Source: Candida dubliniensis CD36
Lineage: Eukaryota > Ascomycota > Pichiomycetes > Serinales > Debaryomycetaceae
DNA: 64,000 nt
NCBI RefSeq assembly: GCF_000026945.1
Contig: NC_012866.1
Location: 744,001-808,000 of the forward strand
Direction of reading: 5' to 3'
The notes under the pieces are model-generated. The model made no database searches. It saw nothing but the letters and a program-made list of their open reading frames with translations, and was not told the DNA's origin. Each line of letters begins with the position of its first letter. The stretch's first letter is position 1. The position numbers were made by a program, and so were the translations under genes. Of the stretch, positions 43,687 to 56,080 are shown one piece after another.

Positions 43687-46600
43687 TTACATATACAATG
43701 AAGATACTTGTACAAAATCTCTATTTATCAATTCAATACATTTTTCAAATTTATCAACCAATTCTTGATTACCAATGATTTTTGATGCATCTACCAATTG
43801 TTTAATCAATTCGATTTCTCTTCTTAATGCACGAATTATACTACCTTCATAAATATCAGTCATCTTACAAATTGAACTGAATGAGGCACCATTAGACCAA
43901 ACAAATACAACTTCAACTAAGGCAAGATTGAATTGTTCAATATAATCTTTTTCGACAATTTCCAATCCACTTTGTTTTGAAATTTTAGCAATCTTATTGG
44001 CGGTTTCATGAATTACTTTGGCTGGTTCAGCAAGTTCTGGTTTTAATTTAGGTAATTCTTTAGCTCTTTCTTGGAAAATAAATGCTGATAATAATCCACA
44101 AATCTGTTGTGGGGTTAGCTCATTGAAAAACCCAGAGAATAACAATTCCGTGATCATTAATTCATCACCAGTAGATAATTCAGCAGCTACTCTACCTTTC
44201 AATTCAACAACTTCCTCTGAACCTGTAAATTCCAATTTCTTCAAAACTCGTTTCATATTCGCCAATTGGTCTAATTGAATAATCGATTTAGCTTGGAATA
44301 TCTGATCCTCCAATTTTTTAATTTGTTTGTTTAAATCAACTTTGGCAGTGTATTTGGCATATAGGTCATCCAATCTGGCACTGTTGTTCAATGGATTAGA
44401 AACTATTTTCGAATCTAAAATATCAATTTTTTGAAGAAGCTTTTTGAAATCATCATCAGTAATTTTCATACTTTGCACTGGATCAATTAATGGGATTCCA
44501 TCAGGTAATCTTTTTGGCAAATCTTTTAAAGTTTTAACCAATGTTCTCTTGGCAGTCGAACTTTTATAATCATCAGGAACTCTTAATCTCACAGTACTAA
44601 TCTTTTCAATTGAGCTTAATGTGATAGATATAAATTCTGCTCTAGTTTGTTCTCCTGCTTTAGCTGGTCTAATACCTTCTGGTAACAAAGGATTAAACTT
44701 CTTAATTAAATTAACTGGTGAATCAATAAACATGGTTGTTACAAATACTTCAACAACGTATGCTTCATGTGGAGTAAATTCCTCTTGGTGTCTACGGTTT
44801 CTTTTGGTAAAAGTTGTAACCATACCCCATCCATAATCATGATCACCAATCTTAACTTTGATAACTCTACCGTCTTGTAAAAATGCTAAAATATTACCTG
44901 GGTGAGTAATGACTTTCCTCACATCTTCATTATATTTCAACAATTGTTGTTTCAAATCATAATAATCCTTTATAATTGGTTCATCTTCAATAGTGATATC
45001 AGCAAATTCTTGTTTACATTGAGCTAATTTCCCTTCTAATACAGGAACACTCGATGCCTTTTGGAATTGGAAAAATGAATTCTCCAACATGAATTCGGGT
45101 GAAATACCTTCTACTCTCATTAAATTAAGAATCATATTGTATCCTAAATGGAATGCAGAATCTAATCTATCAGCTTGACCCTTTACCATACCTTTAGCTA
45201 CTTGTGGTTCCATTTTCTCATCAATCATCATTATAACAATACCACGGTCATCTAATCCACGTCTACCGGCACGTCCAGACATTTGGATATATTCACCACC
45301 GGAAACCCATCTGAATCCAACCCCATCCCATTTACGTACTGATGTGAAAACAACTGTTTTAGCCGGCATATTTAATCCAATGGAGAAAGTTTCAGTGGCA
45401 AATAACACTTTTAAAAATCCTTCTTGGAATAAAATCTCAATAATTTCTTTCAAAATTGGTAATAACCCAGAATGATGGATACCAATTCCTCTTTTCAATA
45501 AAGGTAAAATGTTTTTAATTTGAGGTAATTCACGATCCGCTTCGGGTAGTAATTCAATGGCATTATAAAAGATTTGGGTTAATGAATTACGTTCTTCATC
45601 AGTATTGAAATCTAATTTTGACATTTTTAAAGCTAAGGATTCACAATCACGTTTAGAAAATGAAAATACAATGACTGGATTATACTTTTTCATATAAATC
45701 ATTTTCACAATTTTATAAATATCACCTTTACCATCGTGATTACGACCTTTATTGGTTTTACCCTTTTTATTACCTCTACCACTATCATTAGCAGCAGGAT
45801 CGTCACCACTATTGTCACTAATAGTTGCCATTGCCTTTTGGAAATTTTCTTCTCTAAAAGTTCCTTTTTCATCAACAACTAAATGGATACCATCGCCACC
45901 AGCAGGGAACAAATAATGTTGTAAAGGAGTTGGTCTAAAATCAGTATAAACAACATGACATGGTTGATTATGGATTTTCACAATCCATTCAGCAAATTCC
46001 ATAGCATTGGGGATAGTAGCTGATAAAAACACATAATGAACCTTATCAGGTAACAAAATAATAGTTTCTTCCCAAACAACCCCACGAGATTTATCTCTCA
46101 TATAATGGACTTCATCAAACACTACCCAAGCGACTTCACGCATCACTTCGGACCCTCTGTAAAGCATACTTCTTAAAATCTCTGTTGTCATGACTAAACA
46201 CCCAGCATCAGGATTGATGGTGACATCACCAGTCATTAACCCAACATCCCCAAAAATTGCTTGTAACTCACGGAATTTTTGATTTGATAAAGCTTTAATG
46301 GGTGAAGTATAAATGACTCTTTGTTTATCTCTTAAAGATTGGGCAATGGCATATTCTGCCACCACGGTTTTACCAGCAGAAGTATGGGCTGAGACTAAAA
46401 CACTTTCGTTTCTATCTATACATGAAATGGCAGTATCTTGGAACGGATCTAATGTGAATGGATAAGTTCTAGCTTCATGTTTACGTTTATGTTCACCAAT
46501 AGGTACATAAGGATATGAGGGCGGGATAGCCACTTGATGTCTAATTTGATGTTTTAATTTTAATTTGTTATCTGGGTCCGTAGTGGCAGAATTACTCAAT

Positions 46601-46893
46601 CCTTCACTTGGTTTGACTTCTCTTGAGGTTTCAATTTCAACTGAGTCAAAAACAACGGGTTTAATATCTTCAGCTTGTTTCTGTTTTTTCTTGTTACTAC
46701 TGTTGCTGTTAGTTTTATTGTTTGAAGATTGAGCTGTGTTTTTGTTGTTGTTGTTGTTGTTCTCTAATTGACGTTTTTTCGTAGTACGAGTGTTATTATC
46801 TTTGGTATCTGATTTCACCTCATCCTTGATTTCTTCTATTTTAGGTGGAGCTGCTTGAGGAGCTTCATCAAAGACATCAAACAAATCATCCAT
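43687..46893 (-). CDS. MTR4: Exosome-associated RNA helicase Mtr4 (DExH, Ski2-like)
   Basis: A 1068-residue nuclear helicase, the length expected for Mtr4. The N-terminus is charged and Asn-rich (about 1-120). The helicase core shows AHTSAGKT (169-176), DEVH (260-263), SATIPN, and [10 protein letters not shown] (motif VI). An insert of about 35 residues rich in Gly, Asn and Lys lies between the two RecA domains (near 375-400). The arch domain and the helical C-terminal domain follow. Mtr4 unwinds RNA for the nuclear exosome and is part of TRAMP. It lies 3' to PUP3 on the same strand, with only 290 bp between them. Confidence 0.95.
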   Translation of the reverse strand: MDDLFDVFDEAPQAAPPKIEEIKDEVKSDTKDNNTRTTKKRQLENNNNNNKNTAQSSNNKTNSNSSNKKKQKQAEDIKPVVFDSVEIETSREVKPSEGLSNSATTDPDNKLKLKHQIRHQVAIPPSYPYVPIGEHKRKHEARTYPFTLDPFQDTAISCIDRNESVLVSAHTSAGKTVVAEYAIAQSLRDKQRVIYTSPIKALSNQKFRELQAIFGDVGLMTGDVTINPDAGCLVMTTEILRSMLYRGSEVMREVAWVVFDEVHYMRDKSRGVVWEETIILLPDKVHYVFLSATIPNAMEFAEWIVKIHNQPCHVVYTDFRPTPLQHYLFPAGGDGIHLVVDEKGTFREENFQKAMATISDNSGDDPAANDSGRGNKKGKTNKGRNHDGKGDIYKIVKMIYMKKYNPVIVFSFSKRDCESLALKMSKLDFNTDEERNSLTQIFYNAIELLPEADRELPQIKNILPLLKRGIGIHHSGLLPILKEIIEILFQEGFLKVLFATETFSIGLNMPAKTVVFTSVRKWDGVGFRWVSGGEYIQMSGRAGRRGLDDRGIVIMMIDEKMEPQVAKGMVKGQADRLDSAFHLGYNMILNLMRVEGISPEFMLENSFFQFQKASSVPVLEGKLAQCKQEFADITIEDEPIIKDYYDLKQQLLKYNEDVRKVITHPGNILAFLQDGRVIKVKIGDHDYGWGMVTTFTKRNRRHQEEFTPHEAYVVEVFVTTMFIDSPVNLIKKFNPLLPEGIRPAKAGEQTRAEFISITLSSIEKISTVRLRVPDDYKSSTAKRTLVKTLKDLPKRLPDGIPLIDPVQSMKITDDDFKKLLQKIDILDSKIVSNPLNNSARLDDLYAKYTAKVDLNKQIKKLEDQIFQAKSIIQLDQLANMKRVLKKLEFTGSEEVVELKGRVAAELSTGDELMITELLFSGFFNELTPQQICGLLSAFIFQERAKELPKLKPELAEPAKVIHETANKIAKISKQSGLEIVEKDYIEQFNLALVEVVFVWSNGASFSSICKMTDIYEGSIIRALRREIELIKQLVDASKIIGNQELVDKFEKCIELINRDFVQVSSLYM

Positions 46894-47201
46894 CGTATAT
46901 ATATGGTGGGTTATAAACTTTAATGATTATAGACTGGAATTTTGCTGTGAATTTTTTTTTTTTCTCTAGTAGTGGCAGTAGTGTTTCATATACAGACCAT
47001 CTCATCACTGAAGCTTCATGTATGTATAGGTTTTTCCAATATATATGTTCAGAAAAAAAAAAAGAGAAAAAAAATCACACACTAAAGAAAAAGTGACACA
47101 AAATCCAATGATACTATTTACAAGTGAATACAAGAATGTTTTATTTGGTATCAATTTATTATGACATCTAATATATGTAGTCTATTAACTAGAATGAATA
47201 T
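46894..47201. other. Short intergenic region upstream of MTR4
   Basis: About 300 bp of AT-rich sequence with a T run near 46950 and A runs near 47053-47074. No gene is seen. Confidence 0.6.
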
Positions 47202-49145
47202 CTATACAACTACTGTATGGGAATTTTCATTTCCCAATGTTTTCAATGTATCCCATTTTTCTTTATCATATTCACCAAATACTTGACTAGGTAAGCTACT
47301 TATTCTGGACTCTTGATTTGTCTTATGATGATCATCTTCGTCTTCATCTTCATCTTCATCTTCGTTGTTTATTTCTTTTGTTTTACCACCTTTTACTTTT
47401 GGTTGCGATGATGATGATGATACAATTGCTGGTGGCTGTGCTAGTGATACTGGTTGTATTTCATATACATCATTAATATCAAAATTTGTTGTTTGAATAT
47501 CCCATAGATCAATAGGTTCAGTAATCACTTTCAGAGGATGACTTGAATGGAAACTATATTTATCAAAATACCATGAATGTTGTGGCTGATGTGGGTGTGA
47601 ATGACTCCAAGAATGGTCATGGAATTGGAAATTAGGCACACTGGTGCTATGTTTATGTAATTTGAGTATTGATTTCAATTTTTTCGGTGACGTTGACCTA
47701 GAAGATGAAAATGAAGATTTTAAAGACATTGTGTTGGAAATCGTTGAGTTTGAATGTTTATGGAAACTTGGAACAACTACTGATCTAGATTTGAAAACTC
47801 GTTTAGGACTACTGTCGTGTAGGAATTTCCTTATAGGTGATGTTCTTGTTGATTGCTGTCTAGATCTAGATTGTTGTTGTTGTTGTTGTTGAGGTGGTGG
47901 TGTCTTTGGTTCAGGTGCAAGTTTGGTTTGAAGTTCCTCTTCAAGGTTTGTAGATACTGGAGTAATGTTAGCTTTAGGACTACTTAATTTCCTGAAAGTG
48001 TATAGTGAGGGTGCCCCATTTTCATATAGTGAAGGTTCACTGAAACTCCGATTCAGAATTGAAGGTCTCTTAGAAGTAATATCACTTAATTGGTCAATAT
48101 TTTCAACAACTTCTTTTGGAGGCAACAAATATTCTGCTTGATAAACTTCATTGTTGCTGACGGTCTTCTTATCAAATAATCGTGATCCATCAACTAAATT
48201 GGAACTCCCATCAACAATATTGTAACCTGATATTTGTTGCAAATTGTTGAGTTCTTCCATATTGATTTCGGGTATATTTGTTGGTGTGCCGTCATTTTTT
48301 ACTAGTGCGTTAGTTATATTCGTGCTAGAAGGTATATTTTCTAACCCAGTTAAAGTGTTGTTGTAATCATCAGGAATATTTTGTTTAAGAACACCAGGCA
48401 ATAAATTTTGATTTAAATTGGCAATCATAATCTTCTCATCATGGATAGATTTCCATCGTTGTCGTCTCAAATGTTGATTGGCCTTGGTATCTTGATCCTC
48501 TAAATTGACCATAAGTATACTTCTTTCATTATCTAATTCTCCCTGTATTGAATTGGCATTACTTCCCAAATAATAACTGAAATCACAATTTATTGGTGTT
48601 GCATTTGGAGGTAAAGCAAGGGTTATTTTATCTTTGGAATTGATCCAATCATTTTCCATAGAATATTCTGAAGATGGTTTGATATTGTTGATAGCAGCAG
48701 GGTTAGTATTGTATAAAGTTGCTTCAGAAGTCTTTTTGGAAATCAAATCATTCAGATAAATTTCTGATTCTTCGAGTGAATTAGTTAACCCTGTTTTCAG
48801 TATTATCACCCACAGTAGTAACATTATAAATGAGGCTATAAGAAACACCAAATTGACAATAAATATAATTGTGATTGGAATATAATAAAGTTGCTTATGA
48901 GGAACATTGATTATGAATAATATACCAGATATTATATTGAAAATCGAAAATATTAGTTGTATGGATATAGTTATAACATTAGAATAAATGATGGGAATAA
49001 TTGAATATAATGGAATAATGAATGAACTGATTGTTAATATTAAATGATAAACATTGCTTTGGTTAGATATTATCGTTAGTGTTCCAAGTGCAATGCTTAA
49101 TGATATGGTCGCTACAGTAGTTCCCAATTGTAAATATTCAATCAT
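47202..49145 (-). CDS. Four-TM membrane protein with long cytosolic tail, unrecognised
   Basis: A 647-residue protein that I do not recognise. The first 115 residues hold four hydrophobic segments (about 5-27, 33-55, 57-82, 88-115) with very short loops. The remaining 530 residues are polar and probably cytosolic. The tail has a basic stretch QHLRRQRWKSIHDEK (about 225), Ser/Pro-rich parts, a run of seven Gln after PPP, a His-rich segment (HSWSHSHPHQPQHSW), the motif EPIDLWDIQTTNFDINDVYE, and an acidic run of Asp/Glu near 605-615. This resembles plasma membrane or cell-cortex regulators of fungi, but that is only an analogy. It has a very long upstream region of 2.5 kb. Confidence 0.8.
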   Translation of the reverse strand: MIEYLQLGTTVATISLSIALGTLTIISNQSNVYHLILTISSFIIPLYSIIPIIYSNVITISIQLIFSIFNIISGILFIINVPHKQLYYIPITIIFIVNLVFLIASFIMLLLWVIILKTGLTNSLEESEIYLNDLISKKTSEATLYNTNPAAINNIKPSSEYSMENDWINSKDKITLALPPNATPINCDFSYYLGSNANSIQGELDNERSILMVNLEDQDTKANQHLRRQRWKSIHDEKIMIANLNQNLLPGVLKQNIPDDYNNTLTGLENIPSSTNITNALVKNDGTPTNIPEINMEELNNLQQISGYNIVDGSSNLVDGSRLFDKKTVSNNEVYQAEYLLPPKEVVENIDQLSDITSKRPSILNRSFSEPSLYENGAPSLYTFRKLSSPKANITPVSTNLEEELQTKLAPEPKTPPPQQQQQQQSRSRQQSTRTSPIRKFLHDSSPKRVFKSRSVVVPSFHKHSNSTISNTMSLKSSFSSSRSTSPKKLKSILKLHKHSTSVPNFQFHDHSWSHSHPHQPQHSWYFDKYSFHSSHPLKVITEPIDLWDIQTTNFDINDVYEIQPVSLAQPPAIVSSSSSQPKVKGGKTKEINNEDEDEDEDEDDHHKTNQESRISSLPSQVFGEYDKEKWDTLKTLGNENSHTVVV

Positions 49146-51674
49146 GATGTATCAATGCAAGTAATAAATAAATGCTGGAATTAAAGTGAGATAAAAAAAT
49201 TTCCAGGATATTTGGCTTTCCAATGTGTTTTTATATGAGAATAACCTATCAAAGTGTGCTTCTGGCTATGTTGTTGTTGTTGTTGTTGTTATTTGTTACA
49301 GAAACAATGATTGGATAGCTTTACTATAGGAAAACGTTAATGAATTTATGCCTTGTTTTGAAAAATATGCAAATTGTGAAAATTGAATCCACACAACCCT
49401 AACCAATAACAAAAGCTTAAATAAATCAGTAAATTGAAACAAAAAATAAAACTTGAAACTGAAAGCAAAGAAAATGGACGATAATTTAAATGCCAAATTT
49501 CTGGGGAAAGGTGTGTAAGTTAAAATTGTTAATTGTTGACAATTAATGGAAATATTGGGAAAACAATAATGATTTGAAATGAATCGTTAATAATAGAAGG
49601 GGAAAAAAAAAAAGGGAGAAGTGGAAAGTTTGAAAATTTTGCTTGTTGATAGTTGTTGTAGATGTGACTTTTCTATAAAATGGAATTAACTCTAAAGTTA
49701 TATGACAATAAATATAATGAATAATAACAATGTTGGTAACTAATGAAAAGTGGAATGAAATTCTTTATGAAAAAAAGTATGAAATGAAATTAGGATTAAC
49801 TCGTCGTTTCTCTATTGTGATTCTTCAAATGATGCGCTTCTTTCTTCTATTGCTGTTAAATTAATTAATTGACCGTGGTAGATATATATATATATATGTG
49901 AATGATGTTGTGGTTTGTCAATGGACTTGCATAATCAGTGGACAAGGCCAAATGGAATGAAATAAAGAAAATAAAACAAAGGGGCAATTTAGTTTTTATC
50001 TCATCACAAACAGAACAAAATAAACTGATCCAAAAAAATTGAGAAGTCAGCTATTCGTTAGGATCAAAGCAAATGGGAATTAGAGAGTAGTTTAGACTCA
50101 AGAGGGAAGCAAAACTTATAAGCTAAATTAAAAAAAAAAAAAAATTCATTATGAATGGAATCAATTCAAGAGAGTAAAGAAAGGCAAAATAAATTTTTTG
50201 TGATTGAATGTTATGTATTTGTCCCAATTAGGAAATTGGTTGCTAATTTGAAACTACATGCAGGATTCGGTTTTTTTTTTCTTTGGTTGTGGGTGTGCGT
50301 GTGTATGCGAATATCGTGATTACTCCCCCTTATAGAAAAAGAAATTTCGTCAGTCAAAAGTGTTCAAACCAAACCAACACCCCATATCTATCTTACTTGT
50401 CGGCTTTCTGATGCATAAAACTGAAACATTTCTTAAACAATAGATAAAAACAAGATTTAACCAAATAATTACAAGCTTTTTGACGTTTTTATTGTTCGTA
50501 CTCTGTGATTTATTTTTTTTTTCCGACTTGATAAACTCTTTTCGTGAAAAGTTTGTTTGATTTTTCATACAAAAAAATTACTTTCTCCTTTTCTTCCACT
50601 GTCAATGCTAAACTTCATTGGTGTTTCGTTATCGTGAATCATCCCTTTCATGTGTATATCACCCAGTTTACTCGATAAATTTTAAAATATCTTGAGAGAA
50701 TTTGCTTGTTGGAATGTTATTGTTGTTGAGTTGTGTCACGTTACTTGACAATCATCACATAATTGAGAATTTGCACCAAAAAAAAAAATATAGAAATTCC
50801 ATCAAGTGATGAATACAATGATGTATGTATGGCGGGGATGATCGTGGTGGTTACATCGTGATAAGCTTAACATAATAGTGCTTGTAACCCTCTTGTCCCG
50901 CCTTGCCCTCCGCCTTAATTGTCATTTTCCATTTTTCCATATGGTTAAGTAGACCCGATTGTTTTACAATTTTTTGGAACACTCTTATTTGTATTCCCTT
51001 TCGTCGTCTCCTTTTTGCCACCTTTTGTAAGATTCCTGGTATACACAGGGAACAGGGGCAAGTTTAACAGTAACTTCCGCTAGTCCCGCCTTTTACCCAA
51101 GGATGGAGTAACTTAAAATATTTGCATTTACGATTTCCATACACCAGAATAAACTTAAAGTAGAGAATGTACTGTATATACTGATGGTGCTTATTGTGTA
51201 TAAATTAAACTTGTATGTTACATTCTTTTCCAACAATAAAGGGTTCTTTTCTTCTTTGTGTCAGGATTGTTTGATGTTCTAGATGACGATGACGATAAAC
51301 TGCTAATCAGTATTATTAAATATCGTCAATAATTAACCATCGGTGAAGACAATAATACTCAAACAATTAATGACAAAGTTCACAAGAGATCCGAAAGAAA
51401 GTAGACGTAAGACTATGATTAACTGTTGTTACGGTACAACCACCTCCTCCAACAAACTATTGCAGAATTTTAGAGTTTTGTTCTGGAACAAAAAACCACC
51501 AAATAGTCGATAACTTTATAAGAAATGTAACAACCACCCTTATTGTCCTGTGAAGTTTTCTTTTTGACGATAATACTACATACATACTGCTCTTCTATTA
51601 CGATTATACTTACACTTTTCCCTTTTTCGTTTTGTTTCATTTCAATTAATCGTCAAATTATCTATAAACTTATA
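49146..51674. other. 2.5-kb gene-free region upstream of the four-TM gene
   Basis: Contains (GTT)7 at 49270-49290, TA run near 49884-49896, poly-A near 50129-50143, a GT-rich stretch at 50283-50308 with GTGGGTGTGCGTGTG, and other short runs. Open frames up to 72 codons have no visible features. Most simply a long promoter. Confidence 0.6.
49270..49290 (+). repeat. (GTT)7 microsatellite
   Basis: Seven copies of GTT about 125 bp upstream of the four-TM gene start. Confidence 0.85.
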
Positions 51675-53501
51675 CTATTTCTTTTCTGTTACTAGATTAG
51701 CTTTATTATCCTGTGATTCTTCCAACTTAGCTTGTTGTTCTGCTTCTTTGGCCTTCTTGTCTGCTAACCATTTCATCACAAATGGCAAAGCGGCATTACT
51801 CACAACCATCCAAGCAAACAAAACACCAATATTTCTTCCCATATGACCTTTCCAGGCATTAAAATAAGCCACTTGTAAAAGATCATAAAAATTTTTCAAC
51901 GGCATAGCATAACCATAACGATAGAAATTAGGACATAAAGCAATAGGTGAAATTGTGGGTGCAAGATTGAAAACCACCGTGAATAACAAAACAAATCCAA
52001 TCATGGGTGGTTTCAAAGCGAAAACAATCAATACAAAAAATTCAATAACACTCCCAATAGCTGACATTAACAAGTATGAAAAAACCCAAATTACTAAAAA
52101 CCCCGAATGACCAAAAGTTTCATTGAATGGCAACCCAAATGCCGTGTTCAAAACAACAAATGCTAACGAAATAATAAAATAGGCAACCTGATTAGATATC
52201 ATTCTAAATATCACATATTTAATGCCCTTGACTTTAGATGCAATATACATTTGTATTTGAATAGAAAATACAAATGCGAAAAAGGTGAGCACAATAAGAT
52301 AGACACCAGCCAATTGCATAGTAGCAGAAAATACTGGATTAGGAACTGGATGTAAATCCTGGATGGCAAATGTAGGAATGGTAGAAATCAATTGAGGCGC
52401 ATTATTGATGACGTTATTTGCTTGAGTTGAATTCAACGTTTTCAACATATTGGCAACTAATCCACTTTGAGGAGCAAACTTATAATATCCACGTAAGATT
52501 TGTCCAACAATGGTGACAATATAATTGTTGACAGCATTATAATCTCTTCCTGTTTCGTATACAACTTCCATCAACGAATTTGTAGGATTAAAAGTTCTTG
52601 AACCACTGGCTAATGCTTGATACCAATTTAATGTGGCATTTTCATAGACATAAAAAGCCGCCCAATATTTTTGGTGATGAATTTGTCGATACACTTCTTC
52701 AGTCAATGTGTTGTTATGAGATGTAGCTAAATTGGACAATCTATCATAATCCCATATATCAAAATTCCCTAATGCTTGAAGTGCTGGAACTTTGGTGAAA
52801 TAACCTTCGATCGTTTGTCCCACAATGTTAGGCAATTGAGTGGAATTTCTATCACCAATCATGATTGCCATTTTCAAATTTTTAAATCGAGAATTTCTAT
52901 TATAATAAGATCCGGTATAAATACATAACACAGCAGCAAACCCAAGCACTAAATATACATAATTCTCCAAAACTTGCAACCCAATCTTAATTCTTTCTGA
53001 TTTGAACTCTTTATCCCAGAAACTATATTTCTTATTGGTGAAAACACTTGCAATTGAACTTTTCCTTCTTTGAACAGCTTGTTGTTGGGTAGGAGTTGGA
53101 GTGGTACTATCACCAGTCAAGTCTACTTTTGATTCGTGGGTCCCATTAGAACTTTCTTGTTGTCCTGTATAAAGCTGCGGGGTTTGTTCTTCTTCATCAC
53201 TAGTTTTTGAGGTCATGGCATGGCTTAATTGTTTGGCTCCAAACATTTCTTCAACATAATTTGAATTTCCTATGTCTAATATATCGTCTTCTATTCCTTC
53301 TACCAAACTTTCTTCTGTTCTATTACTTGAATTGAAAAAACTTGATGCTGAGTTTGATAATCTTCGTATCATTGATGGTTTGCGTGAAGTTGGTGCATTG
53401 GCCTCTGTTGGTTGATATTGGACAGGATCGTGTTGAGATTGAGTTTCTGACTGTGAGGATGACGTTGCACTGGAAACAACGTCAGGGTCAGGTCGGGACA
53501 T
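51675..53501 (-). CDS. SNG1-family (DUF3533) membrane protein, copy A
   Basis: A 608-residue membrane protein of the Sng1 family. A cytosolic, Ser/Gln/Thr-rich N-terminus of about 175 residues precedes TM1 (YVYLVLGFAAVLCIY). A large extracytoplasmic loop follows (about 200-385, several N-glycosylation sequons and the motif QIHHQKYWAAFYVYENAT). Five or so TM segments then lead to the family signature NFYRYGYAMPLKNFYD and FNAWKGHMGRNIGVL. A charged cytosolic tail ends the protein. Sng1 in S. cerevisiae confers nitrosoguanidine resistance and affects plasma membrane lipid asymmetry; the role here is unknown. It is paired head to head with copy B. Confidence 0.85.
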   Translation of the reverse strand: MSRPDPDVVSSATSSSQSETQSQHDPVQYQPTEANAPTSRKPSMIRRLSNSASSFFNSSNRTEESLVEGIEDDILDIGNSNYVEEMFGAKQLSHAMTSKTSDEEEQTPQLYTGQQESSNGTHESKVDLTGDSTTPTPTQQQAVQRRKSSIASVFTNKKYSFWDKEFKSERIKIGLQVLENYVYLVLGFAAVLCIYTGSYYNRNSRFKNLKMAIMIGDRNSTQLPNIVGQTIEGYFTKVPALQALGNFDIWDYDRLSNLATSHNNTLTEEVYRQIHHQKYWAAFYVYENATLNWYQALASGSRTFNPTNSLMEVVYETGRDYNAVNNYIVTIVGQILRGYYKFAPQSGLVANMLKTLNSTQANNVINNAPQLISTIPTFAIQDLHPVPNPVFSATMQLAGVYLIVLTFFAFVFSIQIQMYIASKVKGIKYVIFRMISNQVAYFIISLAFVVLNTAFGLPFNETFGHSGFLVIWVFSYLLMSAIGSVIEFFVLIVFALKPPMIGFVLLFTVVFNLAPTISPIALCPNFYRYGYAMPLKNFYDLLQVAYFNAWKGHMGRNIGVLFAWMVVSNAALPFVMKWLADKKAKEAEQQAKLEESQDNKANLVTEKK

Positions 53502-54387
53502 TGCTATTGGTTGGTTAGGTATTATTGTAAATTCAAACTTCTTGATGTGTAGAAAACAAGGGTGTATATGTAATTGAAGAAGAAAAGTAGAGAACCAGAG
53601 TGTAATAATTAAATAATAATGAATTGGAGGAGGAAGAACTCCCAGTATTTACATGAGATGGAACAAAATACTAAAAGAAAACACGGGACGGCAGGAAAAT
53701 GAAACCAAAATAATACAAATTAGGGGGGGTGAGAAGAGCCTTTCACAAAAATAAAAAATTCTACACTATTGCACGAAAAAGGACAATTCTGGTAATTACC
53801 CACAACATACCTGCCAGCCGTTTCTATGTTTAAAATGTAAGAACAGTAAGAATCCGCCTGGTTCAACAACAACTTCGACACAAAACACGAATATTTGTAT
53901 TTACATTATGGAATGATAAATAAAAAGAATTATCGTACGAGTTGCTCAGAAGCAGAAATGAGAAACTATAGACGAAAGTGCTAAGTAAAAGGAATACTTT
54001 GAATATTTTGTGAAAAAAAAAGGGTACAAACCAACGTATATATAGAGGCAAGGTTAATGACTGAGGACGCCTCTGTATTAGTTTGAACATTATAGTATCC
54101 TTCTTCTTCCTACTTTGTTTTTCTTTCTTCAACAATAGTAAAAGGTTTTCCCCCATTGTTATCATTTCTGTGACATTTTTGACAGTATTATTTTTCTATT
54201 CCAGCTCATTATTTTTTAGTATTGTGATTCATCGAACACCCTTTAACAACAACAACAACAGCCACAACAACCCTGTCTTGGTATTCTTTTACCTATTAAT
54301 TTCACCATCTCACATCTGTCTTTCCATTGCTTTAAATATCGCTTGAAAGATTGGTTTGCTTTAAAAATTGAGACCCAATCCACTCTA
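53502..54387. other. Divergent promoter region shared by the two SNG1-family genes
   Basis: About 0.9 kb. It has TATATATAG near 54037-54045, an A run near 54014-54022, a CAA repeat at 54245-54260, and T-rich leader sequence before copy B. An open frame at 54083-54346 is poorly supported. Confidence 0.6.
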
Positions 54388-56043
54388 ATGACAGAAGCTA
54401 CAGAGATTTCGGAAACAACACCAAGAACAACCCCAAGGGAAAGAAGTTCAGATTCTGACTCGATAGACCCATTGGACTCTGATAGTGTCCAATTTTACGA
54501 TGCTCAAGATGGATTAGAAACTGATGGAGTGTATGCAACCGCTATTCAAAACGTTCAATCTCAAAGGTCAAAAACAGAACATCGACATGATAATATACCA
54601 AAAATAACAACTCCTGAAAGTGATGAAAATGGAGAAAAACACGAAGATCAACACGACACACAATCATTGACCGTTAAACAAAGATATCAGGAATATTTCA
54701 AAGTGATCCCCAAATTCTTTTTTGTCTATCTTCAAGTTTTCTGTATATTTTTAGGGTTTTTATCGATGTATTGGGGGTCAATATATCATCGTGACCAACG
54801 TTACCGGAATGTTGGTTATTTGGTGGTCAATGAAGATTCACAATTTACAGTGCCCAATGGGTCAGGTACATCGACATCATCGTCAACAATCCAACCGTAT
54901 TTGGGTAATGCCATCATCAATATGTTGTCGCATAACAAAACCATTGAAAATCTTGGAGATTTTGATATTGTAAACTTGACCGATTTTACCCAATTAGCTG
55001 AGAAGCACAATAACACCCTATTAGAAGAAGCTGAACGACAAGTGCATCATCAAAAATACTGGGGTGCCATATATATTGCTCCAAATAGTACCCGAAACAT
55101 TTATCAAGGGTTTCTGACAGGTAATGGGTCATATATGAGTAATGTGAATCAATCAATATCTGTTATTTATGAAACAGGACGTCATTTTTCAGCTTTAAGT
55201 CAATATCTTATTCGGAATTTGAATCTTGTTAGTGAAGCATGGATTCGTGATTATGCTTCATCTCAAGTGTATCAACCAATTTTAAGTCAATTGAATTCCA
55301 CACAACGGCAATTTTTATTAACTAATAATCAAACAATTGCCATTTTCACAACATTACCAACATTTAATTTTATTGATCAAAGACCATCACCCAGCCCTGC
55401 AGTTTTAGGACCTTCTGAAATCCAATTGATCTATTGTTTAATCATATCCTTCTACAGTTACAATTTTTCCAAAGACATTTATGCCTATATGAGAAAGAAG
55501 ATTAAGTATCGATCTTATTTATTCTATAAATTTTTGATATCTCAGTTGCATGCATTTGTATTAGCATTGGTTTATTCCTTAATGGCGATTGCTTTCCAAG
55601 TACCCACAAACGTAGCCTTTGGGAAATCAGGTTTTTTAGTGCTTTGGATGTTTGTTTTCTTATATATGAGTGCTACAGGAGTGATTAATGAAGTTGTAGT
55701 GCTGATCATATTAACATTTGGGAAACAACAATTAATTGCTCCTTGGATGGTGTTTAATATTGTCGCCAATGTTTCAACAACCTTTGCCCCATTCGTTTTA
55801 ACACCAGGATTTTTCCGATTTGGATATGCCATGCCAATGTATAATGCTTATGAAGCAGTGAAAATTGTATTTTTTGATACTTGGAAAGGCCATTTAGGAC
55901 GAAACCTTGGAGTTTTGATAATTTGGATAGTCGTTGGAAACGTGTCGCTATTATTTGTCAGTGATTGGTCCACCCAAAGGGCTAAAAAAATAGCTTTGGC
56001 AGAGAAGCAAAAGAAGAAGGAAGAAGAACAAGTAGACAACTAG
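54388..56043 (+). CDS. SNG1-family (DUF3533) membrane protein, copy B
   Basis: A 551-residue paralogue of copy A, starting at the ATG at 54388. The order is the same: an acidic Ser/Thr-rich N-terminus (about 1-115), TM1 (FVYLQVFCIFLGFLSMYWGS), a long loop with QVHHQKYWGAIYIAPNST, several TM segments, the signature FFRFGYAMPMYNAYE and FDTWKGHLGRNLGVL, and a Lys/Glu-rich tail. Copy A has NFYRYGYAMP and copy B FFRFGYAMP at the same place, so they have clearly diverged. The two proteins may differ in expression because the intergenic region is shared. Its 3' end converges on HSM3. Confidence 0.85.
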   Translation: MTEATEISETTPRTTPRERSSDSDSIDPLDSDSVQFYDAQDGLETDGVYATAIQNVQSQRSKTEHRHDNIPKITTPESDENGEKHEDQHDTQSLTVKQRYQEYFKVIPKFFFVYLQVFCIFLGFLSMYWGSIYHRDQRYRNVGYLVVNEDSQFTVPNGSGTSTSSSTIQPYLGNAIINMLSHNKTIENLGDFDIVNLTDFTQLAEKHNNTLLEEAERQVHHQKYWGAIYIAPNSTRNIYQGFLTGNGSYMSNVNQSISVIYETGRHFSALSQYLIRNLNLVSEAWIRDYASSQVYQPILSQLNSTQRQFLLTNNQTIAIFTTLPTFNFIDQRPSPSPAVLGPSEIQLIYCLIISFYSYNFSKDIYAYMRKKIKYRSYLFYKFLISQLHAFVLALVYSLMAIAFQVPTNVAFGKSGFLVLWMFVFLYMSATGVINEVVVLIILTFGKQQLIAPWMVFNIVANVSTTFAPFVLTPGFFRFGYAMPMYNAYEAVKIVFFDTWKGHLGRNLGVLIIWIVVGNVSLLFVSDWSTQRAKKIALAEKQKKKEEEQVDN

Positions 56044-56045
56044 AT

Positions 56046-56080
56046 TTTTTTTTTTTTTTTAAAAAAAAAAACCAATAGTA

